In this document: positions 22,387 through 30,778 of the stretch, piece by piece
Numbering within the stretch: position 1 is the first letter of the stretch
Layout: every line of letters starts with the position of its first letter
From: Pseudobutyrivibrio ruminis CF1b
Lineage (GTDB): Bacteria > Bacillota > Clostridia > Lachnospirales > Lachnospiraceae
Length of the DNA stretch: 64,000 nt
Reading direction: 5' to 3'
Assembly: GCF_000424005.1 (NCBI RefSeq)
Contig: NZ_AUJB01000008.1
Span: forward strand, 496,001 to 560,000
Notes under the pieces: generated by a model
Databases searched by the model: none
The model's input: only the letters and a program-made list of their open reading frames with translations
What the model was told of the DNA's origin: nothing
Made by a program: the position numbers and the translations under genes

Positions 22387-23313
22387 ATGTCTAAAAAATA
22401 TTTTTATGGTCGGCGGCAAGCTGACCTTTTTTCATTTGTAAGAATGCCAAAGCTATTGTTTTCAGAGGAGATGTTTGACAAGCTTTCCCTTCAGGCAAAG
22501 GTCTTGTATGGTTTCCTTCTGGATAGGATGAGTTTATCTGCAGAGAATGGATGGTTTGATGATGAAGGTAGAGTCTTTGTTTATTACACGGTTGCAGAGG
22601 TTGAAAAGAACTTTAAGTGTGGTAACAAAAAGGCCTGCAGTTTCTTCCAGGAGCTTGAGGATTTCGAGCTTATTGAAAAAAAGAGACAGGGATTAAATAA
22701 ACCAAATCTCATCTATGTATTGGACTTTTCAGAGGAAGTGTCGAACGGACACTTCCGGAAATGTCCAAATGACACTTCTAGAAATGTCGAAAAAACATCT
22801 CAAGAAATGTCGTATGAACACTCTAATAATACTGAGTTTAATAAAACTGAGTTTATTGAGACTGAGTCTAGTCATGTCAAGTCTGAGAATGAAGGTGGTG
22901 TATGTGAAGGGCAGGACGAGACAGGACTTAAGAAAGATAACTATTCTGCAATCAGAAGTTATGTTGCAAAGCAGATTGGTCTTGAGGCTTTAAGAGTTGA
23001 TTATCCGGATAACAGTATTGTGAATGAGCTCTATGAGCTGATTGTTGATGTGGTGACTTCTTCTCGCAAAGAGATTGTCATTTGTGGGGATACGAAGCCA
23101 ATGAGCGTTGTTAAATCACAGTTCATGAAACTGAATATGTTTAACATCGTATTTGTTTTAGACAGGCTTGAGGAAAACAAGCCAAGCATCAGGAACATAA
23201 AACAGTATCTGCTTGCAGCTTTGTATAATTCTCTGATGACTACAGAGGCCTATTATCACACTCGTTGTAACAATGAAATTTTTAAGAATGAAGGAGGGCT
23301 AAACAATGAGTAA
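22387..23313 (+). CDS. RepA_N-type replication initiator
   Basis: A 308-residue initiator. The N-terminal RepA_N domain (about residues 10-115) reads 'FSFVRMPKLLFSEEMFDKLS' and 'AKVLYGFLLDRMSLS'. A low-complexity linker follows (about 118-175), then a C-terminal domain like DUF6017 (about 180-308, 'NIKQYLLAALYNSLMTTE'). Such proteins open the origin of plasmids and of the circular form of conjugative elements. The linker DNA holds a 23-bp repeat array. It overlaps parA by eight bases. Confidence 0.82.
   Translation: MSKKYFYGRRQADLFSFVRMPKLLFSEEMFDKLSLQAKVLYGFLLDRMSLSAENGWFDDEGRVFVYYTVAEVEKNFKCGNKKACSFFQELEDFELIEKKRQGLNKPNLIYVLDFSEEVSNGHFRKCPNDTSRNVEKTSQEMSYEHSNNTEFNKTEFIETESSHVKSENEGGVCEGQDETGLKKDNYSAIRSYVAKQIGLEALRVDYPDNSIVNELYELIVDVVTSSRKEIVICGDTKPMSVVKSQFMKLNMFNIVFVLDRLEENKPSIRNIKQYLLAALYNSLMTTEAYYHTRCNNEIFKNEGGLNNE
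22735..22813. repeat. 23-bp iterons inside the initiator gene, candidate origin
   Basis: The block GAAATGTC (first copy GAAGTGTC) occurs at 22735, 22758, 22781 and 22804, exactly 23 bases apart. GACACTTC-like blocks lie between them (22748, 22771, and degenerate at 22794), so units are near-palindromic. Because 23 is not a multiple of 3, the encoded protein is not repeated, so the repeat is held at DNA level. RepA_N plasmids are known to carry their origin inside rep. Confidence 0.7.
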
Positions 23314-24130
23314 GCCAGTTGTTATGGCATTAGTAAATCAGAAAGGTGGGACTGGGAAAACCCAAAGTACAGAAAATCTTGGGATTGGTCTTGCTGCCGA
23401 AGGGAAAAAGGTTTTGCTTATCGATTTGGACCCACAGGGTTCACTTACCATCAGCCTTGGGTATCCAAGAACTGATGAGATACCGGTAACGGTAAAAGAC
23501 ATTATGGGAAAGGTGCTTAATGAGCAGCGGATTGAGCCAGGTGAAGGAATCCTTCACCACAAAGAAGGCGTTGATTTGCTACCAGCAAACATAGAGCTGT
23601 CTGGTATGGAATTATCTCTAGTAAACTACATGAGCCGTGAGAAAGTTTTAAAGGAATACATTGATTCCGTAAAAACGAATTACGACTATGTGTTAATTGA
23701 TTGTATGCCTTCACTTGGAATGCTTACCGTAAATGCGTTAGCAGCTGCAGACCAGCTGGTTATTCCAGTTCAGGCTCAGTATCTTTCTGCTAAAGGTTTG
23801 GAGCAGCTTTTACAGACTGTTAGCAAAGTAAGAAGACAGATTAATCCTAAGCTTAAGATTGATGGAATTCTTCTTACCATGGTGGATAACAGAACAAACT
23901 ATGCTAAGGATATTAGCAATTTGATTCGCGAGACTTATGGAACAAAGCTAAAGGTTTATAAGACTGAGATTCCTCATTCTGTCAGAGCTGCAGAAATCAG
24001 TGCTGAAGGAAAAAGCATTTATGCACATGATCCAAAGGGAAAAGTTGCAGATGCATATAGAGAACTTACAAAGGAGGTATTGAAGAATGGCGAAAGAGCG
24101 CGCAAACATTCAGCTGAGCAGTTACGATGA
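23306..24130 (+). CDS. parA: ParA-family partition ATPase
   Basis: A 274-residue ParA/Soj-type ATPase with the deviant Walker A motif QKGGTGKTQSTENLG at residues 11-25 and the Walker B motif 'YVLIDCMPSLGMLTVNALAA' near residue 130. It moves DNA by a gradient on the nucleoid, with ParB. It overlaps repA by eight bases at the start and parB by 44 bases at the end. It keeps the circular element in both daughter cells. Confidence 0.93.
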   Translation: MSKPVVMALVNQKGGTGKTQSTENLGIGLAAEGKKVLLIDLDPQGSLTISLGYPRTDEIPVTVKDIMGKVLNEQRIEPGEGILHHKEGVDLLPANIELSGMELSLVNYMSREKVLKEYIDSVKTNYDYVLIDCMPSLGMLTVNALAAADQLVIPVQAQYLSAKGLEQLLQTVSKVRRQINPKLKIDGILLTMVDNRTNYAKDISNLIRETYGTKLKVYKTEIPHSVRAAEISAEGKSIYAHDPKGKVADAYRELTKEVLKNGERARKHSAEQLR

Positions 24131-25019
24131 TATTTTTGGAGGAGCTGTAGATGTGGAAGCAGCTAAGGCACCAGAAGGTGATGTAGTTGTTGAATTACCT
24201 CTTACTGATCTGCATGCTTTTGAAGGACATCCCTTCAAGGTAAAAGATGATGAGGATATGGCAAAGACTGTAGAATCGATTCAGGAGTTTGGTGTTTTAC
24301 AGCCAGCCATCGTAAGACCTGATGGTGATGGTTATGAAATCCTTTCTGGTCACAGAAGACATCATGCCTGTGAGATTGCAGGACTAGAAACTATTCCTTG
24401 TATCGTAAGGGATTTGGATGATGATGCAGCTACTATCTTGATGGTAGACAGTAATTTGCAGAGAGAAGAGATTCTTCCTAGTGAAAGAGCCTGGGCTTAT
24501 AAGATGAAGTTGGATGCTATGAAACATCAGGGAAAGGTAGCTCAATTAACTTCGGACCAAGTTGGTCCGAAGTTGAGCACTGAAATAATTGCGGAAGAAG
24601 CTGGTATTTCAAAAACAAATGTTAAGCGATACATTCGTCTGACAAACCTATGTCCAGAACTTCTAGACATGGTAGATGATAAGACAATTGCTTTTAATCC
24701 AGCTGTTGAGCTTTCCTTTTTAAATGCTAACCAGCAGAAGGATTTACTAGAAGCTATGGATTATGCTCAGTCCACACCTTCACTTTCTCAGGCGCAGCGA
24801 ATTAAAAAGCTAGCTCAGGAAAATAAAATAACAGCTGAGGGGATGGGAATTATTCTTTCAGAAGAAAAGAAGCAGGATGTAGACAGGGTTACTCTTAAGA
24901 ATGATGTGCTTAAGAAGTATTTTCCTAAGAGCTATACTCCACGTCAGATGGAAGATACGATTATCAAGCTATTGGAACAATGGCAAAAGAAACAGAGAAA
25001 TAAAGATATGTGTTTATAG
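24087..25019 (+). CDS. parB: ParB-family partition protein
   Basis: A 310-residue ParB. The CTPase domain lies at about residues 30-120 ('VESIQEFGVLQPAIVRP', 'EILSGHRRHHACEIAGL', 'NLQREEILPSERAWAY'). A helix-turn-helix region is at about 165-190 ('STEIIAEEAGISKTNVKRYIRL'). A palindromic stretch TCGGACCAAGTTGGTCCGA occurs in the gene near 24554 and could be a binding site. The ATG follows GGAGG and lies inside parA. It pairs with ParA. Confidence 0.9.
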   Translation: MAKERANIQLSSYDDIFGGAVDVEAAKAPEGDVVVELPLTDLHAFEGHPFKVKDDEDMAKTVESIQEFGVLQPAIVRPDGDGYEILSGHRRHHACEIAGLETIPCIVRDLDDDAATILMVDSNLQREEILPSERAWAYKMKLDAMKHQGKVAQLTSDQVGPKLSTEIIAEEAGISKTNVKRYIRLTNLCPELLDMVDDKTIAFNPAVELSFLNANQQKDLLEAMDYAQSTPSLSQAQRIKKLAQENKITAEGMGIILSEEKKQDVDRVTLKNDVLKKYFPKSYTPRQMEDTIIKLLEQWQKKQRNKDMCL

Positions 25020-25031
25020 GAGGATAATCAG

Positions 25032-25172
25032 ATGAGTGGTTATGAAGTGAGCATTAGTTTTGATGATATCGAAGATAAGGAAAAGCGGGATCAGGCAAAG
25101 AGGCTGGTAGCATATCAGTCCCTTTTAACAAAAGATACTGATGAAGAAAAGAGAGCAGCTGCCAATAAATAG
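25032..25172 (+). CDS. Small acidic-basic protein, 46 residues
   Basis: An ATG after AGGAGGATAATCAG opens a frame of 46 residues, MSGYEVSISFDDIEDKEKRD to the Lys end. Unknown function. Small genes of this kind often sit between parB and the coupling-protein genes of Tn1549-like elements. Confidence 0.6.
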   Translation: MSGYEVSISFDDIEDKEKRDQAKRLVAYQSLLTKDTDEEKRAAANK

Positions 25173-25207
25173 GTTAGCTGCTATTTTTATGGAAAGGAGG
25201 TGAGAGC

Positions 25208-25687
25208 TTGCAGGAAGAAATTGAGGAGAAAACAGTCCGGCTTGCTATAACAGGTTCAAGACTAACTGTTAATGGAATTATTTCAGCTGTTAGGCTTTAT
25301 ATGCGCCATAGGGCAAATAAAAAGCTTGATAGTATTGATACTCATATTCAGGGTAAACAGTCTATTGATGAGCTTATTAAGCAGAATCAGGGTGTTGCTA
25401 GTATGGAGATTGGTGATAAAGGAATCAAAACCTTTGAGAGAATTGCCAAGAAATATGGCGTGGATTTTGCCATTATGAAAGATAAGAATCAGAATCCACC
25501 AGTGTATACAGCTTTCTTTAAAGCGAGAGATACAGATGCTTTAGAGGCAGTCATGAATGAGTATGCACAAAAGATGGTTAAGCGAGAACAAAGACCTAGT
25601 GTCAGAGAGAAGCTTAAGCGTCTCGTTGAAAAAGTGAAATCGCAACCAAAGAAAACAAGAACAAAGAAAAAGGAGCAGGTTAGATAA
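25208..25687 (+). CDS. PcfB-like (DUF3801) conjugation protein
   Basis: A 159-residue protein with a TTG start after AAAGGAGG. It resembles PcfB/DUF3801: 'EEKTVRLAITGSRLTVNGII' at the start, 'FERIAKKYGVDFAIMKDKNQ' in the middle, and a basic Lys/Arg tail. PcfB works with the relaxase and coupling protein at oriT in pCF10. It ends one base before the VirD4-type coupling protein gene, which fits that role. Confidence 0.8.
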   Translation: MQEEIEEKTVRLAITGSRLTVNGIISAVRLYMRHRANKKLDSIDTHIQGKQSIDELIKQNQGVASMEIGDKGIKTFERIAKKYGVDFAIMKDKNQNPPVYTAFFKARDTDALEAVMNEYAQKMVKREQRPSVREKLKRLVEKVKSQPKKTRTKKKEQVR

Positions 25688-27433
25688 ATGACAAAACAGC
25701 AGAAACGTTTGATTCTGCTGAACGTTCCTTACGTGTTGATGGGACTATTCGCAACAAATCTTGGAGAGGCTTGGAGAATAGCAGAAGGTGCAAATGTTTC
25801 GGAAAAGTTTGATGGATTATTTCAATCTCTTCCTATTGCTCTTTCTAACTTTCTCCCTAGCCTTCATCCATTTGATTTGATGGTCGGTATTGTTATTGGT
25901 GTTGTGATGAAGGTTGTTGTGATAATGAAGGGGAAGAATGCTAAGAAATATCGCCATGGTGCGGAGTATGGAACAGCACGATGGGGAAATCAGCAGGACA
26001 TAGGGCCTTTCGAGGCTCCAAAGTTTGAGGATAATATCATCCTCACCCAAACAGAGCGACTGATGATGAGCAGTCGCCCTAAACAACCAAAATATGCAAG
26101 AAATAAAAATGTATGCATCACTGGTGGTTCAGGTTCAGGTAAAACAAGATTCTTTTTGCTGCCGAACCTACTACAGATGCATTCCAGCTATGTTGTTACT
26201 GATCCAAAGGGAGATGTAGTTATTAAATGTGGTAAGACGCTTTTAAAGCATGGCTATAGATTGAAGATATTTAATACAATCAATTTTAATAAGAGTATGC
26301 ACTACAATCCTTTCGAGTATATTCATACAGAAAAAGATATCTTAAAGCTGGTAAATGCTCTTATTACTAATACAAAAGGCGATGGCAAGTCAGGTGACGA
26401 GTTCTGGACCAAGGCAGAAACCCTGCTTTATTCAGCACTTATTGGTTATATCCATTATGAGGCTCCTGAAGAGGAACAGAACTTTAGCACTCTCTTAGAT
26501 TTTCTGAATGCATCAGAAGTCAGAGAAGATGATGAAGATTTTGAGAATCCAGTAGACATTATGTTTAATGAGCTGGAGAAAAAGGATCCTGAACATTTCG
26601 CTGTTAGGCAATATAAGAAATATAAGTTAGCAGCTGGAAAGACAGCTAAATCTATTCTTATTTCATGTGGTGCCAGACTAGCTCCATTTGATATTAAGGA
26701 GCTACGTGAGATTACAGAATATGATGAACTTCAGCTTGATACCTTAGGTGATCAAAAGACTGCCTTGTTCCTCATCATGAGTGATACAGATGCTACATTC
26801 AATTTCTTGATTTCACTGATTTACACTCAGCTTTTCAATTTGCTTTGTGAGAAAGCTGATGATGTTTATGGTGGCAAACTGCCTATTCATGTACGTTGCC
26901 TTATAGATGAGACAGCAAACATCGGTCAGATTCCAAACCTAGAGAAGCTGGTAGCTACAATCCGAAGCCGTGAGATTAGTGCTTGCCTATTTCTACAAGC
27001 CAAATCCCAGCTGAAAGCAATCTATAAAGACCACTGTGACACAATCATAGGTAATATGGATTCACAGTTGTTTTTAGGAGGTTCTGAGCCTACTACGCTG
27101 AAGGACTTAAGCCAGGCATTAGGTAAAGAAACTATTGATATGTATAACACTGGAGAAAGCAGAGGTAACAATCCTTCGTTTTCAACCAACTATCAAAAGG
27201 CTGGTAAAGACCTAATGACTATGGATGAGCTTGCAGTGCTTGATGGAGATAAATGCATCTTGCAGCTTCGTGGTGTAAGACCATTTTTGTCGGACAAATA
27301 TGATGTCACTCAACATCCACTGTACCAGGAGACTGGAGAATATGATCCTAGAAATAACTTAGATATTGAGAAGTATCTTAGGAGTGGATTAAAGGTCAAA
27401 AGTGGAGAAATGTTTGATGTGGTGAAGATGTAA
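25688..27433 (+). CDS. VirD4/TraG-type coupling protein
   Basis: A 581-residue type IV coupling protein. Two N-terminal membrane helices (about residues 10-28 and 60-82) are followed by the motor. Walker A is TGGSGSGKTRFFLLPN near residue 146, the family motif 'YVVTDPKGDV' comes next, and Walker B is CLIDETANIGQIPNLEKL near residue 404. 'SREISACLFLQAKSQLK' is also typical. It brings the relaxase-DNA complex to the mating channel and powers transfer. It lies right after the PcfB-like gene. Confidence 0.93.
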   Translation: MTKQQKRLILLNVPYVLMGLFATNLGEAWRIAEGANVSEKFDGLFQSLPIALSNFLPSLHPFDLMVGIVIGVVMKVVVIMKGKNAKKYRHGAEYGTARWGNQQDIGPFEAPKFEDNIILTQTERLMMSSRPKQPKYARNKNVCITGGSGSGKTRFFLLPNLLQMHSSYVVTDPKGDVVIKCGKTLLKHGYRLKIFNTINFNKSMHYNPFEYIHTEKDILKLVNALITNTKGDGKSGDEFWTKAETLLYSALIGYIHYEAPEEEQNFSTLLDFLNASEVREDDEDFENPVDIMFNELEKKDPEHFAVRQYKKYKLAAGKTAKSILISCGARLAPFDIKELREITEYDELQLDTLGDQKTALFLIMSDTDATFNFLISLIYTQLFNLLCEKADDVYGGKLPIHVRCLIDETANIGQIPNLEKLVATIRSREISACLFLQAKSQLKAIYKDHCDTIIGNMDSQLFLGGSEPTTLKDLSQALGKETIDMYNTGESRGNNPSFSTNYQKAGKDLMTMDELAVLDGDKCILQLRGVRPFLSDKYDVTQHPLYQETGEYDPRNNLDIEKYLRSGLKVKSGEMFDVVKM

Positions 27434-27722
27434 TGGTATGGCGGTTGGCGCAGGCTTGCCGCCAAAATATAAAAAATTATCTATTTTGATTGTATTAAAA
27501 TTGCTATACTTTATGTTGTAACTAATTAAATATGATGAGAACTCATTTATACGTAAATTCTCCAAACTGTTTTGAGGATATTTTTTCAAGTGCCCGCATT
27601 GGAAGAATTATAAGATAAATGTGTTTATCGAAATGAAAGCGCTATTAGGCGGAATTATGCTCTACTTAATAGTTCTTCTACAAATCGGAATTTTTAGAGG
27701 CAAATTATTGAAAGGAGCGGTC

Positions 27723-28469
27723 ATGGAATATGTTCATGTAACAAAAGATAACCTCGAAGAGGAGCATATTTGCTGCGCGATATCAAATAATAAGGATGTT
27801 CAGGTTTCTTCTAAGAAGGCATGGCTTTCGGAGCGGTTTGATGAAGGACTTGTTTTCCTAAAGAGCGTAGAGCGCGGAAAGTGCTTTATCGAATATATCC
27901 CGGCGGAAAACGCATGGATTCCGATAGAGGCAGATGGATATATGTACATTGACTGTCTTTGGGTGTCCGGGGCTTTCAAAGGACATGGATATTCTACTGA
28001 TCTACTTACTGCCTGCATCGAGGATACTAAGGAAAAAGGGAAAAAAGGGCTTTGTATTCTTTGCGCTTCAAAGAAGAAACCGTTTCTGGCTGATCCGAAG
28101 TTTCTGAAGTACAAAGGATTTGTCGTGAGCGATGAAGCTGATAATGGGATTCAGCTTTGGTATATGCCATTCGATAAAAATGCAAAAGCTCCGGTGTTTA
28201 AGGAATGTGCAAAACATCCGCATATAGAAGAGAAGGGATATGTTCTGTACTATACGAATCAGTGCCCGTTCAATGCAAAATATGTCCCGGTTTTGGAGCA
28301 GACGGCAAAAGAAAATGGTATTGCATTCAAGGCAATACATCTTGAAAGCAAAGAAGAAGCACAAAATGCACCGACACCGATTACGAATTATGCGTTGTTC
28401 CATGATGGAGAGTATGTTACAAACGAGCAAATGAACGATAAGAAATTCTTAAAACTTACAGGAAAGTGA
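27723..28469 (+). CDS. GNAT acetyltransferase with YoaP-like C-terminal domain
   Basis: About 248 residues from the ATG at 27723, preceded by GAAAGGAG. The N-terminal half is a GNAT domain ('YIDCLWVSGAFKGHGYSTDL' carries the acetyl-CoA loop). The C-terminal half reads 'YVLYYTNQCPFNAKYVPVLE' and 'PTPITNYALFHDGEYVTNEQ', typical of YoaP-like proteins. The substrate is unknown. It is a cargo gene in the gap between VirD4 and Maff2, a place where such elements often carry inserts. The upstream gap has an extended -10 box (TGCTATACT near 27502-27510). Confidence 0.82.
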   Translation: MEYVHVTKDNLEEEHICCAISNNKDVQVSSKKAWLSERFDEGLVFLKSVERGKCFIEYIPAENAWIPIEADGYMYIDCLWVSGAFKGHGYSTDLLTACIEDTKEKGKKGLCILCASKKKPFLADPKFLKYKGFVVSDEADNGIQLWYMPFDKNAKAPVFKECAKHPHIEEKGYVLYYTNQCPFNAKYVPVLEQTAKENGIAFKAIHLESKEEAQNAPTPITNYALFHDGEYVTNEQMNDKKFLKLTGK

Positions 28470-28544
28470 TATTCGTATTAACCGGAATACAATGTAGACC
28501 GACAAATCGGAGTTTGTTAAGCTTGATAAATGAAGGGATAATTG

Positions 28545-29186
28545 ATGGCAAAAAATAACAAAAAAGTAACTAACATATTTGAGGTTATTAGTAGATTACC
28601 TGATGTGGAATTTAAACATTCATTTATTCCACCACTATTTTTATTGTGCGGATTTATACCATTCATCATAGATGGAATTGTTAATAAGTTTTTTATAGTA
28701 TTAACTATATGTATATTTATTTTATGTCCTTTTATTATGCTTATTTCTTTATTTGAAAAAGAAAAGGAATACAAACACATCAAAATGTTGATGGTATTTG
28801 AGAGCGAATTGATAGTAGTTTTAACAATTACTATAAACTTATTAATCTATTATATTTTTGCTAATCTGTTGATTAACATAGCAATCACATTGCTTTTCAT
28901 CGCATTAAGAATATTTAAAATTTATCGACTTGAGAAAAAAATAGAGGAAAGAACATATGGATATAATATGGATGGAAAGGTTAACTTATCCATTATTGGA
29001 TTGGCGAGTTATATCGGTGCTAGATGCGGAATCTCAGCAAATAATGCCACAAATCCAGCAATTAAAAGCGCCTATTTTCTATTAATTTTGTTATTAATTG
29101 GAAATGTCCTTTTGATTTTATTTGCTGTGGATCCAATTGTTGCTTTTAGGATTAAGCTTAGAGAGAAAAATAAAGCGGTGAATTAA
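28545..29186 (+). CDS. Unknown membrane protein
   Basis: 213 residues with about four to five hydrophobic segments: 'FIPPLFLLCGFIPFIIDGI', 'FFIVLTICIFILCPFIMLI', 'IVVLTITINLLIYYIFANLL', and 'SAYFLLILLLIGNVLLILFA'. The region between (about 120-175) is charged. No family recognised. AT-rich compared with the conjugation genes around it. It belongs to the same cargo pocket as the acetyltransferase gene. Start: ATG at 28545 after AAGGGA. Confidence 0.6.
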   Translation: MAKNNKKVTNIFEVISRLPDVEFKHSFIPPLFLLCGFIPFIIDGIVNKFFIVLTICIFILCPFIMLISLFEKEKEYKHIKMLMVFESELIVVLTITINLLIYYIFANLLINIAITLLFIALRIFKIYRLEKKIEERTYGYNMDGKVNLSIIGLASYIGARCGISANNATNPAIKSAYFLLILLLIGNVLLILFAVDPIVAFRIKLREKNKAVN

Positions 29187-29371
29187 TGGCAGAACCAAGA
29201 TTTAGTGATGAATACTTCCAGAAAGCCATTCTATGCTATGAGGTTAGAAGCAATTAATCTGCTAATAGTATTTGACATAAACCATTAGATTGGATTCAAT
29301 TTATTGTGTAAAATAATTAGAATATTTCTGCTAAACAACTTCAGGTTTGTCGAACTGAATATGAACCTTAC

Positions 29372-29413
29372 ATAGACCAGCGATTCTGGGGACGCCCAGA
29401 TTCTCTGGTCTAT
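29372..29413. repeat. Long two-part hairpin
   Basis: Outer arms ATAGACCAG (29372-29380) and CTGGTCTAT (29405-29413), inner arms TCTGGG (29385-29390) and CCCAGA (29395-29400), loop GACG. It could be a terminator for the cargo pocket (ATTATT follows) or a structured RNA or recombination site. Confidence 0.55.
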
Positions 29414-29490
29414 TATTATGCCCAAAATCAGGTGCGCAGGATTAGGGTGTGAGACGTAACTATAAACTATATTTTTTAAAAGAAAGGAAA

Positions 29491-29515
29491 ATTCGGAAGC
29501 TCGCTGCTTCCGAAT
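29491..29515 (+). repeat. Perfect hairpin in the Maff2 leader
   Basis: ATTCGGAAGC (29491-29500) and GCTTCCGAAT (29506-29515) with a 5-base loop. No T run follows, so it is more likely an mRNA structure than a terminator. Confidence 0.55.
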
Positions 29516-29527
29516 GAAGGTGAAAAG

Positions 29528-29604
29528 ATGATGGAGAGATTCCGGATGAAGGACAATGGATGATGGTGAGTTTTCGAACCAGGTATCAAAATGGCATTTT
29601 TTAA
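29528..29604 (+). other. Two tiny leader reading frames coupled to Maff2
   Basis: An 11-codon frame (29528-29563) ends in TGA overlapping the ATG of a 14-codon frame (29560-29604), which itself runs across the Maff2 start at 29591 in another frame. GAAGGA stands before the second. Maff2 has no clear ribosome binding site of its own, so coupling is possible. Confidence 0.35.
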
Positions 29605-29803
29605 TTCAGGTGTAGACGTAATGGGAACTTTAGTAACAGCAATCGGCGCAGGCCTTGGAGTTTGGGGCGCTGTAAACCTTCTTGAAGGATATGGCAATGA
29701 CAATCCAGGCGCTAAGTCGCAGGGAATGAAGCAGTTTATGAGTGGTGGTGGAATCATCCTCATTGGTGTTAAGCTCATTCCACTCCTTGCAGGCTTGTTC
29801 TAA
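29591..29803 (+). CDS. Maff2-family small membrane protein
   Basis: 70 residues with two hydrophobic helices: 'VMGTLVTAIGAGLGVWGAVN' and 'SGGGIILIGVKLIPLLAGLF'. It matches the Maff2 family of Tn1549-like elements, thought to be the VirB2-like pilin or channel component. It heads the transfer gene cluster, before the TrbL/VirB6-like gene. Confidence 0.85.
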   Translation: MAFFNSGVDVMGTLVTAIGAGLGVWGAVNLLEGYGNDNPGAKSQGMKQFMSGGGIILIGVKLIPLLAGLF

Positions 29804-29897
29804 AGCTGGTATTAGAGTTTAATATTGAACCTGAAATTGGGGTTGGCGGCTTAATGAGCTGTCAGCTCCTTTTATGTTAAAGACGAAAGGAAGACAT

Positions 29898-30764
29898 ATG
29901 GATATAATATTTGATTCAATGGCTGACTATATGAAAAGTAAGCTGATTGATGGAATTATGTGGTGTCTAACAGGTCTTTTTGATGGTGTAAATGCAGAAG
30001 TAGCTAAAGTGACTGGTCAGGTATCAACAGGGCCAGCAACATTTATCGATGGAGTTTACCCTCTAATTAAATCGACTTCAGAAACGGCGTTAATGCCTAT
30101 TGCGGGAATGATTCTAACGTTTATTGCGAGTTATGAGCTGATACAGCTTGTGGTGGCTCATAATAATCTGGCAAATTTTGAAACATGGATTTTTATGAAA
30201 TGGCTGATTAAGACTTTTGTAGCGGTGATGGCAATAACACATTGCTTTGAATTTACAATGGCTATCTTTGATGTGACTACTCATGTAACATCACAGGCAG
30301 GAAGCTTTATTACTAATTCAACAGAAGTAACGTCATTTCAGCTGGCGACATTGAGAAGCACACTTGAAGGAATGAGTGTGGGTGAGATTTTACCTCTGTA
30401 TGCAGAAGTTACTGCTTTGGCTGCAGGCTTCAAGATAATCCAGCTTATTATATTCGTTGTTATCTATGGACGAATGATAGAAATCTATTTGCTAGTTAGT
30501 ATGGCTCCAATTCCATTTTCAACATTTGGAAATAAGGAGCAGAGCCATATTGGACAGAATTACGTTAGAAGCTTGTTAGCTATTGGATTCCAAGGTTTTC
30601 TGATTTTAATTGTTGTTGGTATATACGCAGTATTGATTCAGAACATCACTATTTCTGATGATATCGCTGGCACAATGTGGGGAGTACTTGGTTACAACAT
30701 ACTTCTTGTATTTAGCTTGTTTAAGACAGGCACTCTATCAAAAAGAATATTTTCAGCACAATAA
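29898..30764 (+). CDS. VirB6/TrbL-like conjugation membrane protein
   Basis: About 288 residues from the ATG at 29898 after GAAAGGAAG. Five to six membrane helices are seen, e.g. 'ALMPIAGMILTFIASYELIQ', 'FVAVMAITHCFEFTMAIFD', 'GFQGFLILIVVGIYAVLIQN', 'MWGVLGYNILLVFSLFKTG'. It resembles the CD1112/CD0415-family proteins of clostridial conjugative elements, the inner-membrane channel component. It is 14 bases before the PrgI-VirB4 fusion gene. Confidence 0.83.
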   Translation: MDIIFDSMADYMKSKLIDGIMWCLTGLFDGVNAEVAKVTGQVSTGPATFIDGVYPLIKSTSETALMPIAGMILTFIASYELIQLVVAHNNLANFETWIFMKWLIKTFVAVMAITHCFEFTMAIFDVTTHVTSQAGSFITNSTEVTSFQLATLRSTLEGMSVGEILPLYAEVTALAAGFKIIQLIIFVVIYGRMIEIYLLVSMAPIPFSTFGNKEQSHIGQNYVRSLLAIGFQGFLILIVVGIYAVLIQNITISDDIAGTMWGVLGYNILLVFSLFKTGTLSKRIFSAQ

Positions 30765-30778
30765 AAGAAAGGATAGAT

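Larger units (their letters stand above)
29187..29590. other. 404-base leader region in front of Maff2
   Basis: It begins with a 23-codon remnant (about 29186-29257, MAEPRFSDEYFQKAILCYEV...) that stops early and may be a broken gene. Then come a long imperfect hairpin (29372-29413), a perfect hairpin (29491-29515), and two tiny overlapping reading frames leading into Maff2. I see no full-size gene. Confidence 0.5.

Noticed and set aside
22715-22993. Second plus-strand frame inside the initiator gene
   Set aside because: It arises from the iteron and Ser/Glu linker region; no ribosome site and no recognisable domain.
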